Positions 1-7,209 of a stretch of DNA of 25,882 nt are shown here, one piece after another. The position numbers and the translations under genes were made by a program. The notes under the pieces were generated by a model. It saw nothing but the letters and a program-made list of their open reading frames with translations, ran no database searches and was not told the DNA's origin. The stretch spans positions 1 through 25,882 of the forward strand of contig NZ_JBLIAI010000037.1 of NCBI RefSeq assembly GCF_047634455.1. The letters are read 5' to 3'. Numbering within the stretch: the first letter of the stretch is position 1; each line of letters begins with the position of its first letter. The stretch is from Maritalea sp047634455 (GTDB taxonomy: Bacteria; Pseudomonadota; Alphaproteobacteria; Rhizobiales; Devosiaceae).

Positions 1-602
1 AGATTTATGCTTTGCGCAAAAGCACTTGCGAGAGTTTGTGCATTAAGCGAATCAATTATTGGCAAGCGGCCTAAATTATAGGTCATCCCAAAATCGCAGA
101 TCGTTTGCTCGACCTCTGGTTCTGGATCACCAATAAACGCGACCCCGACGATGGTGCATCCGACTTGGCGCAGGGCCATTAGCGACATGAGACTATGATT
201 GATCGTGCCAAGTTGGGTCCTTGCGCACAAAATGACAGGGGCATGCCAACGTGCAAACATATCCAGATAAAGCGTATCGCGGTTAAGCGGCACCATCACA
301 CCGCCCGCGCCCTCTACCACCAAAGGTCCGTCACAAGCTGGAATATTTAGGGCGTCAGGCGAAATCAAAACATCTTCCGCCTCAGCCGCTAAATGCGGCG
401 ATGCGGGCATTTTGAGGCGGTAGGTTTCAGGCAACGTAGGCTCGCCAGTCAGTCGCGCAACAGTTTCACTATCGGTTTCGTCTTCTAATCCGGCTTGCAC
501 GGGTTTCCAATAAGTCGCGTTAAGTGCTTGAACTAAGCCAGCAGAAAAAACTGTTTTGCCGATGCCGGTATCGGTACCCGTCACAACGATTGAATTACCC
601 AT
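1..602 (-). CDS. bioD: Dethiobiotin synthetase, 3' end cut by window edge
   Basis: BioD closes the ureido ring of 7,8-diaminopelargonic acid with CO2 and ATP, the penultimate step of biotin synthesis, in the cytoplasm. The protein begins MGNSIVVTGTDTGIGKT, with the P-loop GTDTGIGKT at about residues 8-16. It continues with the KPVQAG motif and a conserved VEGAGGVMVPL segment. About 200 residues are visible and no stop is reached before base 1; the family is usually 210-240 residues, so only the extreme C-terminus is missing. The ATG overlaps the end of bioF by 8 nt (ATGGGTAA), which indicates translational coupling. The gene is read in the same direction as bioB and bioF. Confidence 0.93.
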   Translation of the reverse strand, partial: MGNSIVVTGTDTGIGKTVFSAGLVQALNATYWKPVQAGLEDETDSETVARLTGEPTLPETYRLKMPASPHLAAEAEDVLISPDALNIPACDGPLVVEGAGGVMVPLNRDTLYLDMFARWHAPVILCARTQLGTINHSLMSLMALRQVGCTIVGVAFIGDPEPEVEQTICDFGMTYNLGRLPIIDSLNAQTLASAFAQSIN

Positions 603-1752
603 TGGACCGCTCCGGCAGTTGCATCATTTCCATCTCAGCGTTCAAATCAATGAGCATTTTCTCGATGGTATCTAATGGCATGTTCAAAGTTATTGATATC
701 CGCAAGCGCGCGGTGCCTTTGGGTACGGTTGGTGGGCGAATACCCCGAATGTCATAGCCTTTATCCTGCATCGCCTTCGCCAGCGCCATCGTTGGTTTGT
801 CTTCGCCAATAACTATGGGGAGGATTTGACTTTGAAAGCCGCTCAGCCCGCAGATGGACTTGGCAAGTTGGTGCGTCTGTTTCAACAGTTCCAGTGCTGC
901 GAGCTGACGTTTTGGATTGCTCTTGAGTTCATGCAATGCTGCCCGTACCAACGCCGCATTGAGCGGCGACGGCGCGGTGGAAAACACAAAACCACGGGCT
1001 TTGTTGATCAATGTGTCAATCAGCACCGCGGCACCGCATATCAGAGCGCCAGAAACGCCCAATGCTTTGCCGCAGGTGTGCAAAGATAAAACGTGAGGGT
1101 CGGACGCCATTGGATGCGTCAGTCCACGACCAAGATCGCCAAAAACGCCCGTTGCATGGGCCTCATCAACAACCAAGGTGCCGCCGCATTTCTTCGCCAA
1201 CTCGTATAGGTCCGCAACCGGCGCCATATCACCATCCATTGAGTAGACAGCTTCACATGCGATCCAAACATGGCCCTCATTGCCTTCGCTTCGCCAAACT
1301 TCAATCTTTGTTGCAGCATCTGCGACATCGTTGTGCGAAAACTCTTGAGTTGCGGCTCGACCCAAACGCATACCTTCATGCGCGCTCGCATGTATGTAGT
1401 GATCGTACACAACCAGATCACCTTGCAGCGGGAGCGTCGAAAAAATTGCCATGTTGGCGACGAAGCCGTTGCCCAAGAACAGCGCACGTTCGACACCGAA
1501 AAAATCTGCGGCTTCTTGCTCCAGCAATTCGTGTTCGGCATCGTTTCCCCGCAACAGACGCGAACCGCCTGCCCCAACCGGCACGCCACGATTGAGCGCG
1601 TCAATGCCTGCCTGGCGAAGAACATCTGATCCAGCCAAGCCGATATAGTCGTTGGAGGCAAAGTCATGCCCAAGACGTGGAATGAGTTCGCGATATCGCG
1701 CGCGGTTTTTCAGTGCATCCAACACGCCATGATGGCGGGGGAATACATTCAT
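595..1752 (-). CDS. bioF: 8-amino-7-oxononanoate synthase
   Basis: A PLP-dependent alpha-oxoamine synthase that condenses pimeloyl thioester with L-alanine to give 8-amino-7-oxononanoate. The 385-residue product has the usual family length. Visible motifs are the substrate region FASNDYIGLA, the glycine-rich GAGGSRLLRGN, the PLP aspartate/histidine motif VVDEAHATG, and HTCGKALGVSG, whose lysine should form the Schiff base. The open frame extends further upstream to 1890, but that part lies inside bioB. The ATG at 1752 overlaps the bioB stop as ATGA and begins MNVFPRHHGVLDAL, a typical BioF start. It is the middle gene of the bioB-bioF-bioD operon. Confidence 0.95.
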   Translation of the reverse strand: MNVFPRHHGVLDALKNRARYRELIPRLGHDFASNDYIGLAGSDVLRQAGIDALNRGVPVGAGGSRLLRGNDAEHELLEQEAADFFGVERALFLGNGFVANMAIFSTLPLQGDLVVYDHYIHASAHEGMRLGRAATQEFSHNDVADAATKIEVWRSEGNEGHVWIACEAVYSMDGDMAPVADLYELAKKCGGTLVVDEAHATGVFGDLGRGLTHPMASDPHVLSLHTCGKALGVSGALICGAAVLIDTLINKARGFVFSTAPSPLNAALVRAALHELKSNPKRQLAALELLKQTHQLAKSICGLSGFQSQILPIVIGEDKPTMALAKAMQDKGYDIRGIRPPTVPKGTARLRISITLNMPLDTIEKMLIDLNAEMEMMQLPERSNG

Positions 1753-2732
1753 TTTTTGCCGTCGCAACCCAAAGCCATTGCAGAAATGCCCAGCTTGTCG
1801 AACAGCAATGCATCTTTGTCTTCGCCCGGGTTGTCTGCGGTTAGCAATGTATCGCCAACAAAGATCGAGTTTGCACCCGCAAAGAAGCACATGGCTTGTA
1901 GCTCATCACTCATATCGGTGCGGCCCGCTGAAAGGCGGACATGTGATCGTGGCATCAAGATCCGCGCCAAAGCGATTGTGCGTACAAACTCAATCGGGTC
2001 GAGTTTTTGTACATCCGCCATCGGCGTATTTTCGATTGGGATTAACATATTGATCGGCACAGAATCGGGGTGTTCATCAAGCGACGCCAACGAGAGCAGC
2101 ATGTCCACACGGTCCATTTGCTGTTCGCCCATCCCAACTATGCCGCCAGCGCACACTTTTATACCGGCTTCACGCACCCGGTTCAGTGTGCTGATGCGGT
2201 CGGCGAAAGTGCGGGTCGTAATGATTTCGGAATAATACCGCTCAGACGTATCGATATTGTGGTTGTAATAATCCAGACCAGCACTCTTGAGGCGGTGAAC
2301 TTGATCGTCTTCTAACATGCCCAAGGTCATGCATGTTTCCATGCCCATATCCTTGACGCCCTGCACCATCGCTTCAAGAACTTCCATGTCTCGGTCTTTT
2401 GGCGAACGCCACGCCGCCCCCATGCAATAACGGCTCGCGCCACTTTCTTTCGCTTTGCGGGCTTCGGAAAGCACTTTTTCGACTTCCATTAGTTTTGAAG
2501 CCGAAAGTGTTGAGCCATTGCGTGCTGATTGACTGCAATAGGCGCAATCCTCAGCGCAGCCGCCGGTCTTAATAGATAGCAGTTTAGAACGCTGCACTTG
2601 GTTAGGATCGAAATTTGTCCGATGCACAGTGTGTGCTTGAAACAGCAAATCCATAAAAGGCTGGTTGTAAATTGCATCAGCCTCTTCACGGCTAACCACT
2701 TGCTTTTCAGACTGTTCGCTCACCAAATCCAA
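1749..2732 (-). CDS. bioB: Biotin synthase (radical SAM)
   Basis: BioB inserts sulfur into dethiobiotin using a radical-SAM [4Fe-4S] cluster and an auxiliary [2Fe-2S] cluster. The cluster motif GGCAEDCAYCSQS (CxxxCxxC) is intact, as are the RFSAGR-like segment (VRLSAGRTDMSDELQ) and the ANSIFVGDTLLT segment. The start is not obvious because no ATG lies near the expected N-terminus. I chose TTG at 2732, which has a GGAG Shine-Dalgarno (2740-2743) 7 nt upstream and gives 327 residues. GTG at 2723 (VSEQSEKQ) is the alternative. A longer frame from TTG 2813 is unlikely because it would place both BioR boxes inside the coding region. Confidence 0.93.
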   Translation of the reverse strand: MDLVSEQSEKQVVSREEADAIYNQPFMDLLFQAHTVHRTNFDPNQVQRSKLLSIKTGGCAEDCAYCSQSARNGSTLSASKLMEVEKVLSEARKAKESGASRYCMGAAWRSPKDRDMEVLEAMVQGVKDMGMETCMTLGMLEDDQVHRLKSAGLDYYNHNIDTSERYYSEIITTRTFADRISTLNRVREAGIKVCAGGIVGMGEQQMDRVDMLLSLASLDEHPDSVPINMLIPIENTPMADVQKLDPIEFVRTIALARILMPRSHVRLSAGRTDMSDELQAMCFFAGANSIFVGDTLLTADNPGEDKDALLFDKLGISAMALGCDGKK

Positions 2733-2746
2733 ATCACCGCTCCGTT

Positions 2747-2756
2747 TTATAGATAA
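2747..2756. promoter_or_regulatory. Proximal BioR-type operator
   Basis: TTATAGATAA (TTATCTATAA on the coding strand) matches the TTATMKATAA half-palindromic box described for BioR, the GntR-family biotin repressor of alphaproteobacteria. It lies just upstream of the bioB Shine-Dalgarno. The bioR gene itself is not in the window. Confidence 0.8.
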
Positions 2757-2787
2757 TTCAATTCTACATAGCCAATTTTTAGGTTTT

Positions 2788-2797
2788 TTATAGATAA
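2788..2797. promoter_or_regulatory. Distal BioR-type operator
   Basis: A second exact TTATAGATAA, in the same orientation as the proximal copy, with box starts 41 nt apart (close to four helical turns). Two in-phase boxes suggest cooperative repression of bioBFD when biotin is plentiful. The phasing argument is inference. Confidence 0.78.
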
Positions 2798-3189
2798 ACC
2801 CGCAAATGCGCAAGTGTCATTTCGCCGCGCACCAGCATAGAAGGCGTGCTTTTGACCTTTATAACTGAGTTATGAGATTGAACAAGGGTGCGGCGAATAG
2901 GCAATTCTGCTACACCATCCCCAAGGTGAACTGGTTTCAACCTTTGCACAAAGCGTAGCGATACTTGAAATTGTAATTGGCGTTGGTTTCTTTGCGCGAT
3001 GGCGCAATATGATCTTTGGCAAGGTCAATTTGCTGCAATTGGCAAGTTGTTAGGCTCGAACGTCTGGTCCCATTCAAGGACAAGGAACAGGTTCGTGACA
3101 TAAGTTCGGCATAAGTCGCACCAATGTCAGACACTTGCCGCAACGAGATTGGCCAGCTCGCGCCGCTCCAATCCCATTCCGTTTGCAAA
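2798..3189. other. Non-coding or decayed stretch upstream of bioB
   Basis: About 390 bases with no gene I recognise. One minus-strand frame (2937-3224) stays open for 95 codons, but it has no start context, unusual composition, and runs through a terminator-like hairpin at its 5' end. Short coding-like stretches appear in other frames, for example VHLGDGVAELPIRRTLVQS near 2885-2940. A broken gene fragment or a dispersed intergenic repeat is possible, and I cannot assign either. The part nearest 2800 should contain the bioB promoter. Confidence 0.4.
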
Positions 3190-3209
3190 GGGCGGACCTG
3201 AGCCCGCCC
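3190..3209 (-). terminator. Probable hairpin terminator of the EF-hand gene
   Basis: The stem GGGCGG/CCGCCC with an 8-nt loop lies 15 nt beyond the stop codon of the minus-strand gene at 3225-3974. On that strand it is followed by only a short T run (TTTGC), so intrinsic termination may be weak. Confidence 0.5.
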
Positions 3210-3224
3210 CCGCTTAACTAGCAT

Positions 3225-3974
3225 TTATTTTTTATCGTCGTTCATCATATCCTGTTGATCAGCGTCCATCGCATTTTGGTTTTCTGTTGAGTTCATATTG
3301 TTGCCTGACATATTTCCACCTGACATCATGCCACCTGACATCATGCCACCTGAATTCATGTTGCCCATCTGCTCAAAGGGTACAACAATCTCTTGGGCGG
3401 TGACTTGACCATCGCCATCAGCATCAAACGCTTGAAAGCGATCAACTGTTTGCTCGCTCGTGTGCGCAGCATGTAGCGCTTCAAATTCGGCCAGGGAAAG
3501 TGTGCCATTGCCATCGGCATCATAAGTCTTAAGGTCAGCTAGGAAGCCAGCAGACAGTTCCTCAGGTGTCAATTTTCCATCCTTGTTGGTGTCAAATACA
3601 CTTCTGAGATGCTCAGTGTCGGCCATCATTGATCCGCCTGCACCCATCGCTCCAGAACCCATCGCTCCAGAACCCATGTTCTGCATCATCTGCATCATCT
3701 TCATCATGGATTGCATGCCGCCGCCCATCATTCCTGACTGCGAGCCGCCCATGCCGCCACCCATCATTCCAGACTGTGAGCCGCCCATGCCGCCACCCAT
3801 CATACCTGACTGTGAGCCGCCCATGCCGCCGTTCATTTGGCCATTTCCAGACATCGCAGCTGCGTTGCCTTTGTTAGTGTTGTTGCCATGGTCGCTGCCA
3901 TCATGTGCCAACGCTGCTTGCGCACCAAATGAGGACAAAACAAGAGCGATAGCACCTACTGTAAGTTTTGACAT
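3225..3974 (-). CDS. Secreted Met-rich EF-hand protein
   Basis: A 249-residue protein. An N-terminal signal peptide (about 1-23, ending AQAALA) sends it to the periplasm. Residues 50-86 are three 12-residue repeats of the type MGGSQSGMMGGG. A Met-dense stretch follows (about 87-117). Then come three canonical EF-hand loops, DTNKDGKLTPEE (128-139), DADGNGTLSLAE (152-163) and DADGDGQVTAQE (184-195). The tail is another Met/Gly/Asn-rich segment. The EF loops should bind Ca2+. The Met and His clusters resemble Cu(I)/Ag(I)-binding segments of periplasmic copper proteins. The upstream AGAAGGA sequence is a good ribosome site. The gene is divergent from a two-component system that may regulate it. 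A copper-buffering role is inference. Confidence 0.85.
   Translation of the reverse strand: MSKLTVGAIALVLSSFGAQAALAHDGSDHGNNTNKGNAAAMSGNGQMNGGMGGSQSGMMGGGMGGSQSGMMGGGMGGSQSGMMGGGMQSMMKMMQMMQNMGSGAMGSGAMGAGGSMMADTEHLRSVFDTNKDGKLTPEELSAGFLADLKTYDADGNGTLSLAEFEALHAAHTSEQTVDRFQAFDADGDGQVTAQEIVVPFEQMGNMNSGGMMSGGMMSGGNMSGNNMNSTENQNAMDADQQDMMNDDKK
3724..3831. repeat. 36-bp tandem repeat, 3 copies (coding)
   Basis: Three near-identical 36-bp units, each encoding one MGGSQSGMMGGG segment of the EF-hand protein. The copies differ at only a few, mostly synonymous, bases, which suggests recent duplication. Shorter 15-bp duplications occur nearby, within about 3646-3680 and 3317-3360. Confidence 0.9.
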
Positions 3975-4044
3975 TTTTCAGTTTCCTTCTGGTTAGATCG
4001 AAACTTATAAAGAACGAGAATCGATCACTTTGCACCCAACGAAA

Positions 4045-4080
4045 TGTATCAACGTGTCGCGAACCACGGTGTTTGATACA
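4045..4080. promoter_or_regulatory. Inverted repeat in the divergent promoter region
   Basis: Perfect arms TGTATCAA (4045-4052) and TTGATACA (4073-4080), with nested arms CGTG (4053-4056) and CACG (4065-4068). It sits in the only intergenic space between the EF-hand gene and the response regulator, so it is a good candidate operator for the pair. No known consensus was matched. Confidence 0.5.
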
Positions 4081-4134
4081 ATTGGCGACAAATATCTAAG
4101 TGGCAGTGGTCAGGCGAGTGTATTAAAAGGAATT

Positions 4135-4857
4135 ATGTCTCACATTCCGCACATATTAATCGTTGATGACCACAAAGAAATTCGCGAAAGCGTGAAACGC
4201 TTCTTAGAGAAGAGCGGTATGCGCGCTTCTGTCGCCAAAGACGCGCGTGATGCTGAAACAATGCTTGGTGCGGGTCATTTCGACCTAATCGTCCTAGATG
4301 TCATGATGCCCGGCGAAGATGGCCTTTCGTTCTGCACCCGTATTTCAAAACAGATTGATATCCCCATAATCATGCTGACAGCGCTGGGTGAAGATACTGA
4401 TCGCATAGTCGGCTTGGAAATTGGGGCTGATGACTATTTAGCAAAACCGTTCAATCCACGAGAATTACTCGCGAGGATAAAGGCTGTATTGCGACGCGCA
4501 CCACAAATCGAAAAACATGCCGGCACGCTGGCGGGCCAGAAGCTGCGTTTCGCACATCTCATTTTAGATGTTGATGGTCAAATATTGACGGACCAAAGTG
4601 GAAATCAGGAGCGATTAACAACGGCGGAGTTTAAACTCCTCACTGTCCTCATACAACGTGCGCGAATGGTCCTCAGCCGCGATCAATTGTTGGACTTAAC
4701 CGTTGGAAAGTCTGCAGGGCCACTTGACCGAACCATCGACAATCAAATTAGTCGGTTGCGTCGAAAAATCGAAGTTGATGTTCTTAGACCAAAGATAATT
4801 ACAACGGTTCGGAACGGTGGCTACTGTCTTTCTGTCGATGTTGAGGTTTTGGCGTGA
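4135..4857 (+). CDS. OmpR/PhoB-family response regulator
   Basis: A cytoplasmic transcription regulator of 240 residues. The receiver domain has the acidic pair DD (11-12), the phosphoacceptor aspartate D55 in LIVLDVMMPGEDG, the threonine in MLTA, and lysine K104 in DDYLAKPFNPREL. The C-terminal winged-helix domain contains LTTAEFKLLTVL, RTIDNQISRLRRKIE and TTVRNGGYCL, as in OmpR/PhoB proteins. The frame is open upstream to 4030, but ATG 4135 has an AAAAGGA ribosome site and the classical IPHILIVDDHKEI beginning. Its stop overlaps the GTG start of the kinase gene (GTGA). By neighbourhood it probably responds to copper or a related metal, but the sequence alone does not prove the ligand. Confidence 0.93.
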   Translation: MSHIPHILIVDDHKEIRESVKRFLEKSGMRASVAKDARDAETMLGAGHFDLIVLDVMMPGEDGLSFCTRISKQIDIPIIMLTALGEDTDRIVGLEIGADDYLAKPFNPRELLARIKAVLRRAPQIEKHAGTLAGQKLRFAHLILDVDGQILTDQSGNQERLTTAEFKLLTVLIQRARMVLSRDQLLDLTVGKSAGPLDRTIDNQISRLRRKIEVDVLRPKIITTVRNGGYCLSVDVEVLA

Positions 4858-6263
4858 ATATCAAACCACTTAAACGATTGCCGGTTCAATTGGCTTTGCT
4901 GGTCATTATTGCGTTGGTATTTGCCCAGGTCGTTAGCTTGTGGCTTTTTGTCGATGAAAGAAATCTGGCGGTGCGCGAGGCGCTCGGCTTTGAAGCCATC
5001 GGCCGCGCGGCGAATGTCGCCCGGCTAATTCAGGAGGCCCCTGAGGAGTTACACGAAGCGGTGTTAAGGGCCGCAAATTCTCCGCTCATGAGGTTTGAGA
5101 TATCAAACAAAGCTTCTGTTGAGATAAGCGAGAATTTCGATACAGGGATGATGGAGCCAAGAATACGAACCTTGCTGGGCAAAGAGTATGTTGGCGAAAT
5201 CCGCGTGCAATTGCATCAGATCGAAGGGCAAATCCTGCCGATGCAACAGCTGCAGTTGGAAATGACCGAAATGCACCAAACCATGATGCAAGGAGAGTTG
5301 TCAGCAATTGAAATGAACTTAGCGATCGAATTGTCAAAGGAGAGATGGCTAAATGTGGGCACCAGATTCGAGAAGCCGCCTTTGCAGTGGCCGCTTTATT
5401 CGATGCTCACTTTCATATTGACCGCGGCAATCATACTTGGGGCCGTATTCTGGTTTTTGATGACCAGATTGACCGGTCCGTTGCAAAAACTGGTCAACGC
5501 GGCGAACAAACTGGGTAGAGGCGAAGACATAACCGAATTGCCCGAAGCAGGACCAACAGAGGTCCGTGAGCTGACGGCGGCATTCAACCGGATGCAGGAC
5601 AGGCTAACCCGCTTTGTCGCGGATCGAACAAGACTGCTGGCCTCACTTGGACACGACCTACGTTCGCCGCTAACAGCCTTGCGCGTACGATCAGAAATGG
5701 TTGAAGACGACGAAACACGCAACAGTATGGTGAACTCCATCGAAGAAATGCAAATGATGGTTGAAGCTACACTTACATTTGCGCGCGGAATGTCGGCAAA
5801 CGAACCCTCAAAAACCGTCGAAGTTGGTCAACTCTTAAAAGAGCTACAACAAGAACTGAACATCAGCTCCCCTCTATCTGTGGTCCTACGTGATGAACCT
5901 GAAATCCACGCCCGGCTAAAACCGACGGCATTCAAACGCGCCGTTCGAAACATATTGGAAAACGCCGTCAGATACGGCAAATCGGCGCGTGTTCAATCTT
6001 CAACTTTAAACGGCGCGTTCGCCATAGTCGTTGCGGACGACGGTCCTGGAATTCCAGAATCACAGATTGAGCGGGTTTTCGATCCATTTTTTCGTGTTGA
6101 AAAATCAAGATCGCTTGAGACGGGCGGGCATGGGCTTGGTCTATCCATCGCCCGTACAATTATCCGAGCGCATGGTGGCGACGTCACGCTTGAGAACATG
6201 CAAAATGGCGGCCTGCGTACCACCATTTCGCTACCGTTAGATAGTCTTGATCACCAAAAATGA
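4854..6263 (+). CDS. Membrane sensor histidine kinase
   Basis: A 469-residue kinase that should phosphorylate the regulator encoded just upstream. TM1 is at about 10-32 and a periplasmic loop at about 33-182. TM2 is at about 183-203, followed by a HAMP domain. The H-box LASLGHDLRSPLTALR carries H267. The N-box NILENAVRYG and G-boxes DDGPGIPE and GGHGLGLSIAR form the ATPase domain. The start is GTG 4854, overlapping the regulator stop by 4 nt. The loop contains a methionine cluster at about 130-154 (M130, M137, M140, M144, M145, M154) with a histidine at 141. This is a plausible Cu(I)/Ag(I) sensing patch and parallels the Met-rich protein encoded divergently. Confidence 0.93.
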   Translation: MNIKPLKRLPVQLALLVIIALVFAQVVSLWLFVDERNLAVREALGFEAIGRAANVARLIQEAPEELHEAVLRAANSPLMRFEISNKASVEISENFDTGMMEPRIRTLLGKEYVGEIRVQLHQIEGQILPMQQLQLEMTEMHQTMMQGELSAIEMNLAIELSKERWLNVGTRFEKPPLQWPLYSMLTFILTAAIILGAVFWFLMTRLTGPLQKLVNAANKLGRGEDITELPEAGPTEVRELTAAFNRMQDRLTRFVADRTRLLASLGHDLRSPLTALRVRSEMVEDDETRNSMVNSIEEMQMMVEATLTFARGMSANEPSKTVEVGQLLKELQQELNISSPLSVVLRDEPEIHARLKPTAFKRAVRNILENAVRYGKSARVQSSTLNGAFAIVVADDGPGIPESQIERVFDPFFRVEKSRSLETGGHGLGLSIARTIIRAHGGDVTLENMQNGGLRTTISLPLDSLDHQK

Positions 6264-6286
6264 GCAAAACCTACTAGGGATTGGGC

Positions 6287-6583
6287 CTAGCGGACGTTGC
6301 GGTGATTTGAGTGCTGCTCAACTTTCACCAAAACTGGCTGCAATTCTTTTTCATGCTCTTCGCCATGACAGGACTTGCCCATCTTCTTGTGCATGAAAAT
6401 ATGAGCACCGACACACAAAGCAAGGAGCGAAACTAGCGCAATACCATTCCCAAATCCTGAGGTTCCTCCGCCTGCGATGAAAAGGACAGCAATTGGCAGC
6501 ACCATTATTGCGCAGCAGGCCATCATCCCGATATTCATAGATTTTGATGCCGCGGCATCGTTTGATTTTGGTTTGATTTCCAT
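6287..6583 (-). CDS. Small Cys/Met/His membrane protein
   Basis: A 98-residue protein with two predicted membrane helices. The first is around MACCAIMVLPIAVLFIAG and the second around GIALVSLLALCVGAHIFMH. The tail is charged and His/Cys-containing (KKMGKSCHGEEHEKE). The AHIFMHKKMG segment recalls DUF2933-type small proteins found beside copper genes; that assignment is tentative. The ribosome site AGGATG precedes ATG 6583. The gene lies directly under a CueR-type promoter (6612-6642), so metal-induced expression is likely. It is convergent with the kinase gene, 23 nt away. Function unknown; a metal-stress accessory membrane protein is inferred. Confidence 0.8.
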   Translation of the reverse strand: MEIKPKSNDAAASKSMNIGMMACCAIMVLPIAVLFIAGGGTSGFGNGIALVSLLALCVGAHIFMHKKMGKSCHGEEHEKELQPVLVKVEQHSNHRNVR

Positions 6584-6611
6584 TTGAACATCCTATTCTA
6601 CAGTTGGTTTG

Positions 6612-6642
6612 ATATTGCGCCTTCCACCGCAGGGAAGGTCAA
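6612..6642 (-). promoter_or_regulatory. CueR/HmrR-type promoter, 19-bp spacer
   Basis: On the minus strand: -35 TTGACC, a 19-nt spacer TTCCCTGCGGTGGAAGGCG and -10 CAATAT. The dyad CCTTCC-N7-GGAAGG is perfect. The layout matches the E. coli copA promoter, where a MerR-family Cu(I) activator untwists an over-long 19-bp spacer. The expected transcript start is about 20 nt ahead of the 98-residue gene's ATG. Confidence 0.85.
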
Positions 6643-6755
6643 GGATACAATTGGTTACATTTGAAATGATGGGCGAAATTCGCGCCTATCGTTTTAGGTT
6701 GCGACCTGCCCTAATATACTTTGTGAAATTTGTTCGCGCATTATGCCTGAGACAC

Positions 6756-6786
6756 TTGACCTTCCAGTCACTAGAAGGCTCAACCT
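6756..6786 (+). promoter_or_regulatory. Second CueR/HmrR-type promoter, divergent
   Basis: On the plus strand: -35 TTGACC, a 19-nt spacer TTCCAGTCACTAGAAGGCT and -10 CAACCT (TAACCT in E. coli copA). The CCTTCC...GAAGG dyad is nearly complete. It drives the frameshifted membrane gene and the coupled oxidoreductase. No MerR-family gene is present in the window to serve this site. Confidence 0.8.
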
Positions 6787-6907
6787 AATAAAAATATATG
6801 GTGGGCTGCTACAATGAACAAACAACGCAATCTTACATTCTGTGCACCGATTGGGTGATGTATTCTTGTCCCTTTCATCCTCACGGGCGATCCATAAAGG
6901 TTGGACG

Positions 6908-7209
6908 ATGACCTGCGGCTTGGCAATGGGTGCCGTATGTGCGGTGCTTACCTTATTGTTTGTCGAGCCTAAATTGACAGGTATCAAGGCCATGGCAGGT
7001 GCAGGTTTTATAATTGCACTCGTTGGTTCAATCTGGCTGTATTTTACAGTCGAATTGACGCCCGCTTCGACTATTTTGGCGGGCCTGAAAACGGGACTTT
7101 ATTCATTTGGTCGGGTATCATTCCAACCATTCTCGGCGGCATACTTTTTGGTTGGTGGCTGTACCGAAATAAACAATACTCTTTTGCGAATGAAAGGCAC
7201 GACATATGA
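6908..7209 (+). pseudogene. Frameshifted small membrane-protein gene
   Basis: The first part reads from ATG 6908 (AAAGG ribosome site) as MTCGLAMGAVCAVLTLLF, then a second hydrophobic segment ending GSIWLYFTVEL near 7056. From about 7055 the membrane-like sequence continues in another frame as DARFDYFGGPENGTLFIWSG, then a third hydrophobic stretch (IIPTILGGILFGWWLY), stopping with TGA at 7207-7209. That TGA overlaps the next gene's ATG as ATGA, which supports the second frame as the original one. A one-base loss near 7055-7060 restores a single protein of about 100 residues. A further remnant in the tail's frame may start at ATG 6814 (MNKQRNLTFCAPIG, then TGA). I do not recognise the family. 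A sequencing error is the alternative. Confidence 0.65.

Noticed and set aside
1011..1673. Long antisense and offset ORFs over bioF
   Set aside because: They mirror the conserved bioF frame and have no motifs or ribosome sites of their own.
1753..1890. N-terminal extension of bioF
   Set aside because: It lies wholly inside bioB, and the ATG at 1752 has the expected N-terminus and an ATGA coupling overlap.
2937..3224. 95-codon minus-strand ORF
   Set aside because: No ribosome site, no family resemblance, and its 5' part is a hairpin terminator of the neighbouring gene.
3724..3831. 36-bp regular repeats as a CRISPR array
   Set aside because: The units are directly adjacent without spacers and encode MGGSQSGMMGGG in frame.
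6798..6911. 37-codon ORF containing CPFHP, with its stop overlapping ATG 6908
   Set aside because: It recalls the CPMHP metal motif, but there is no ribosome site, the second half of the motif (CPKCGM) is absent, and it starts about 5 nt after the predicted transcript start.
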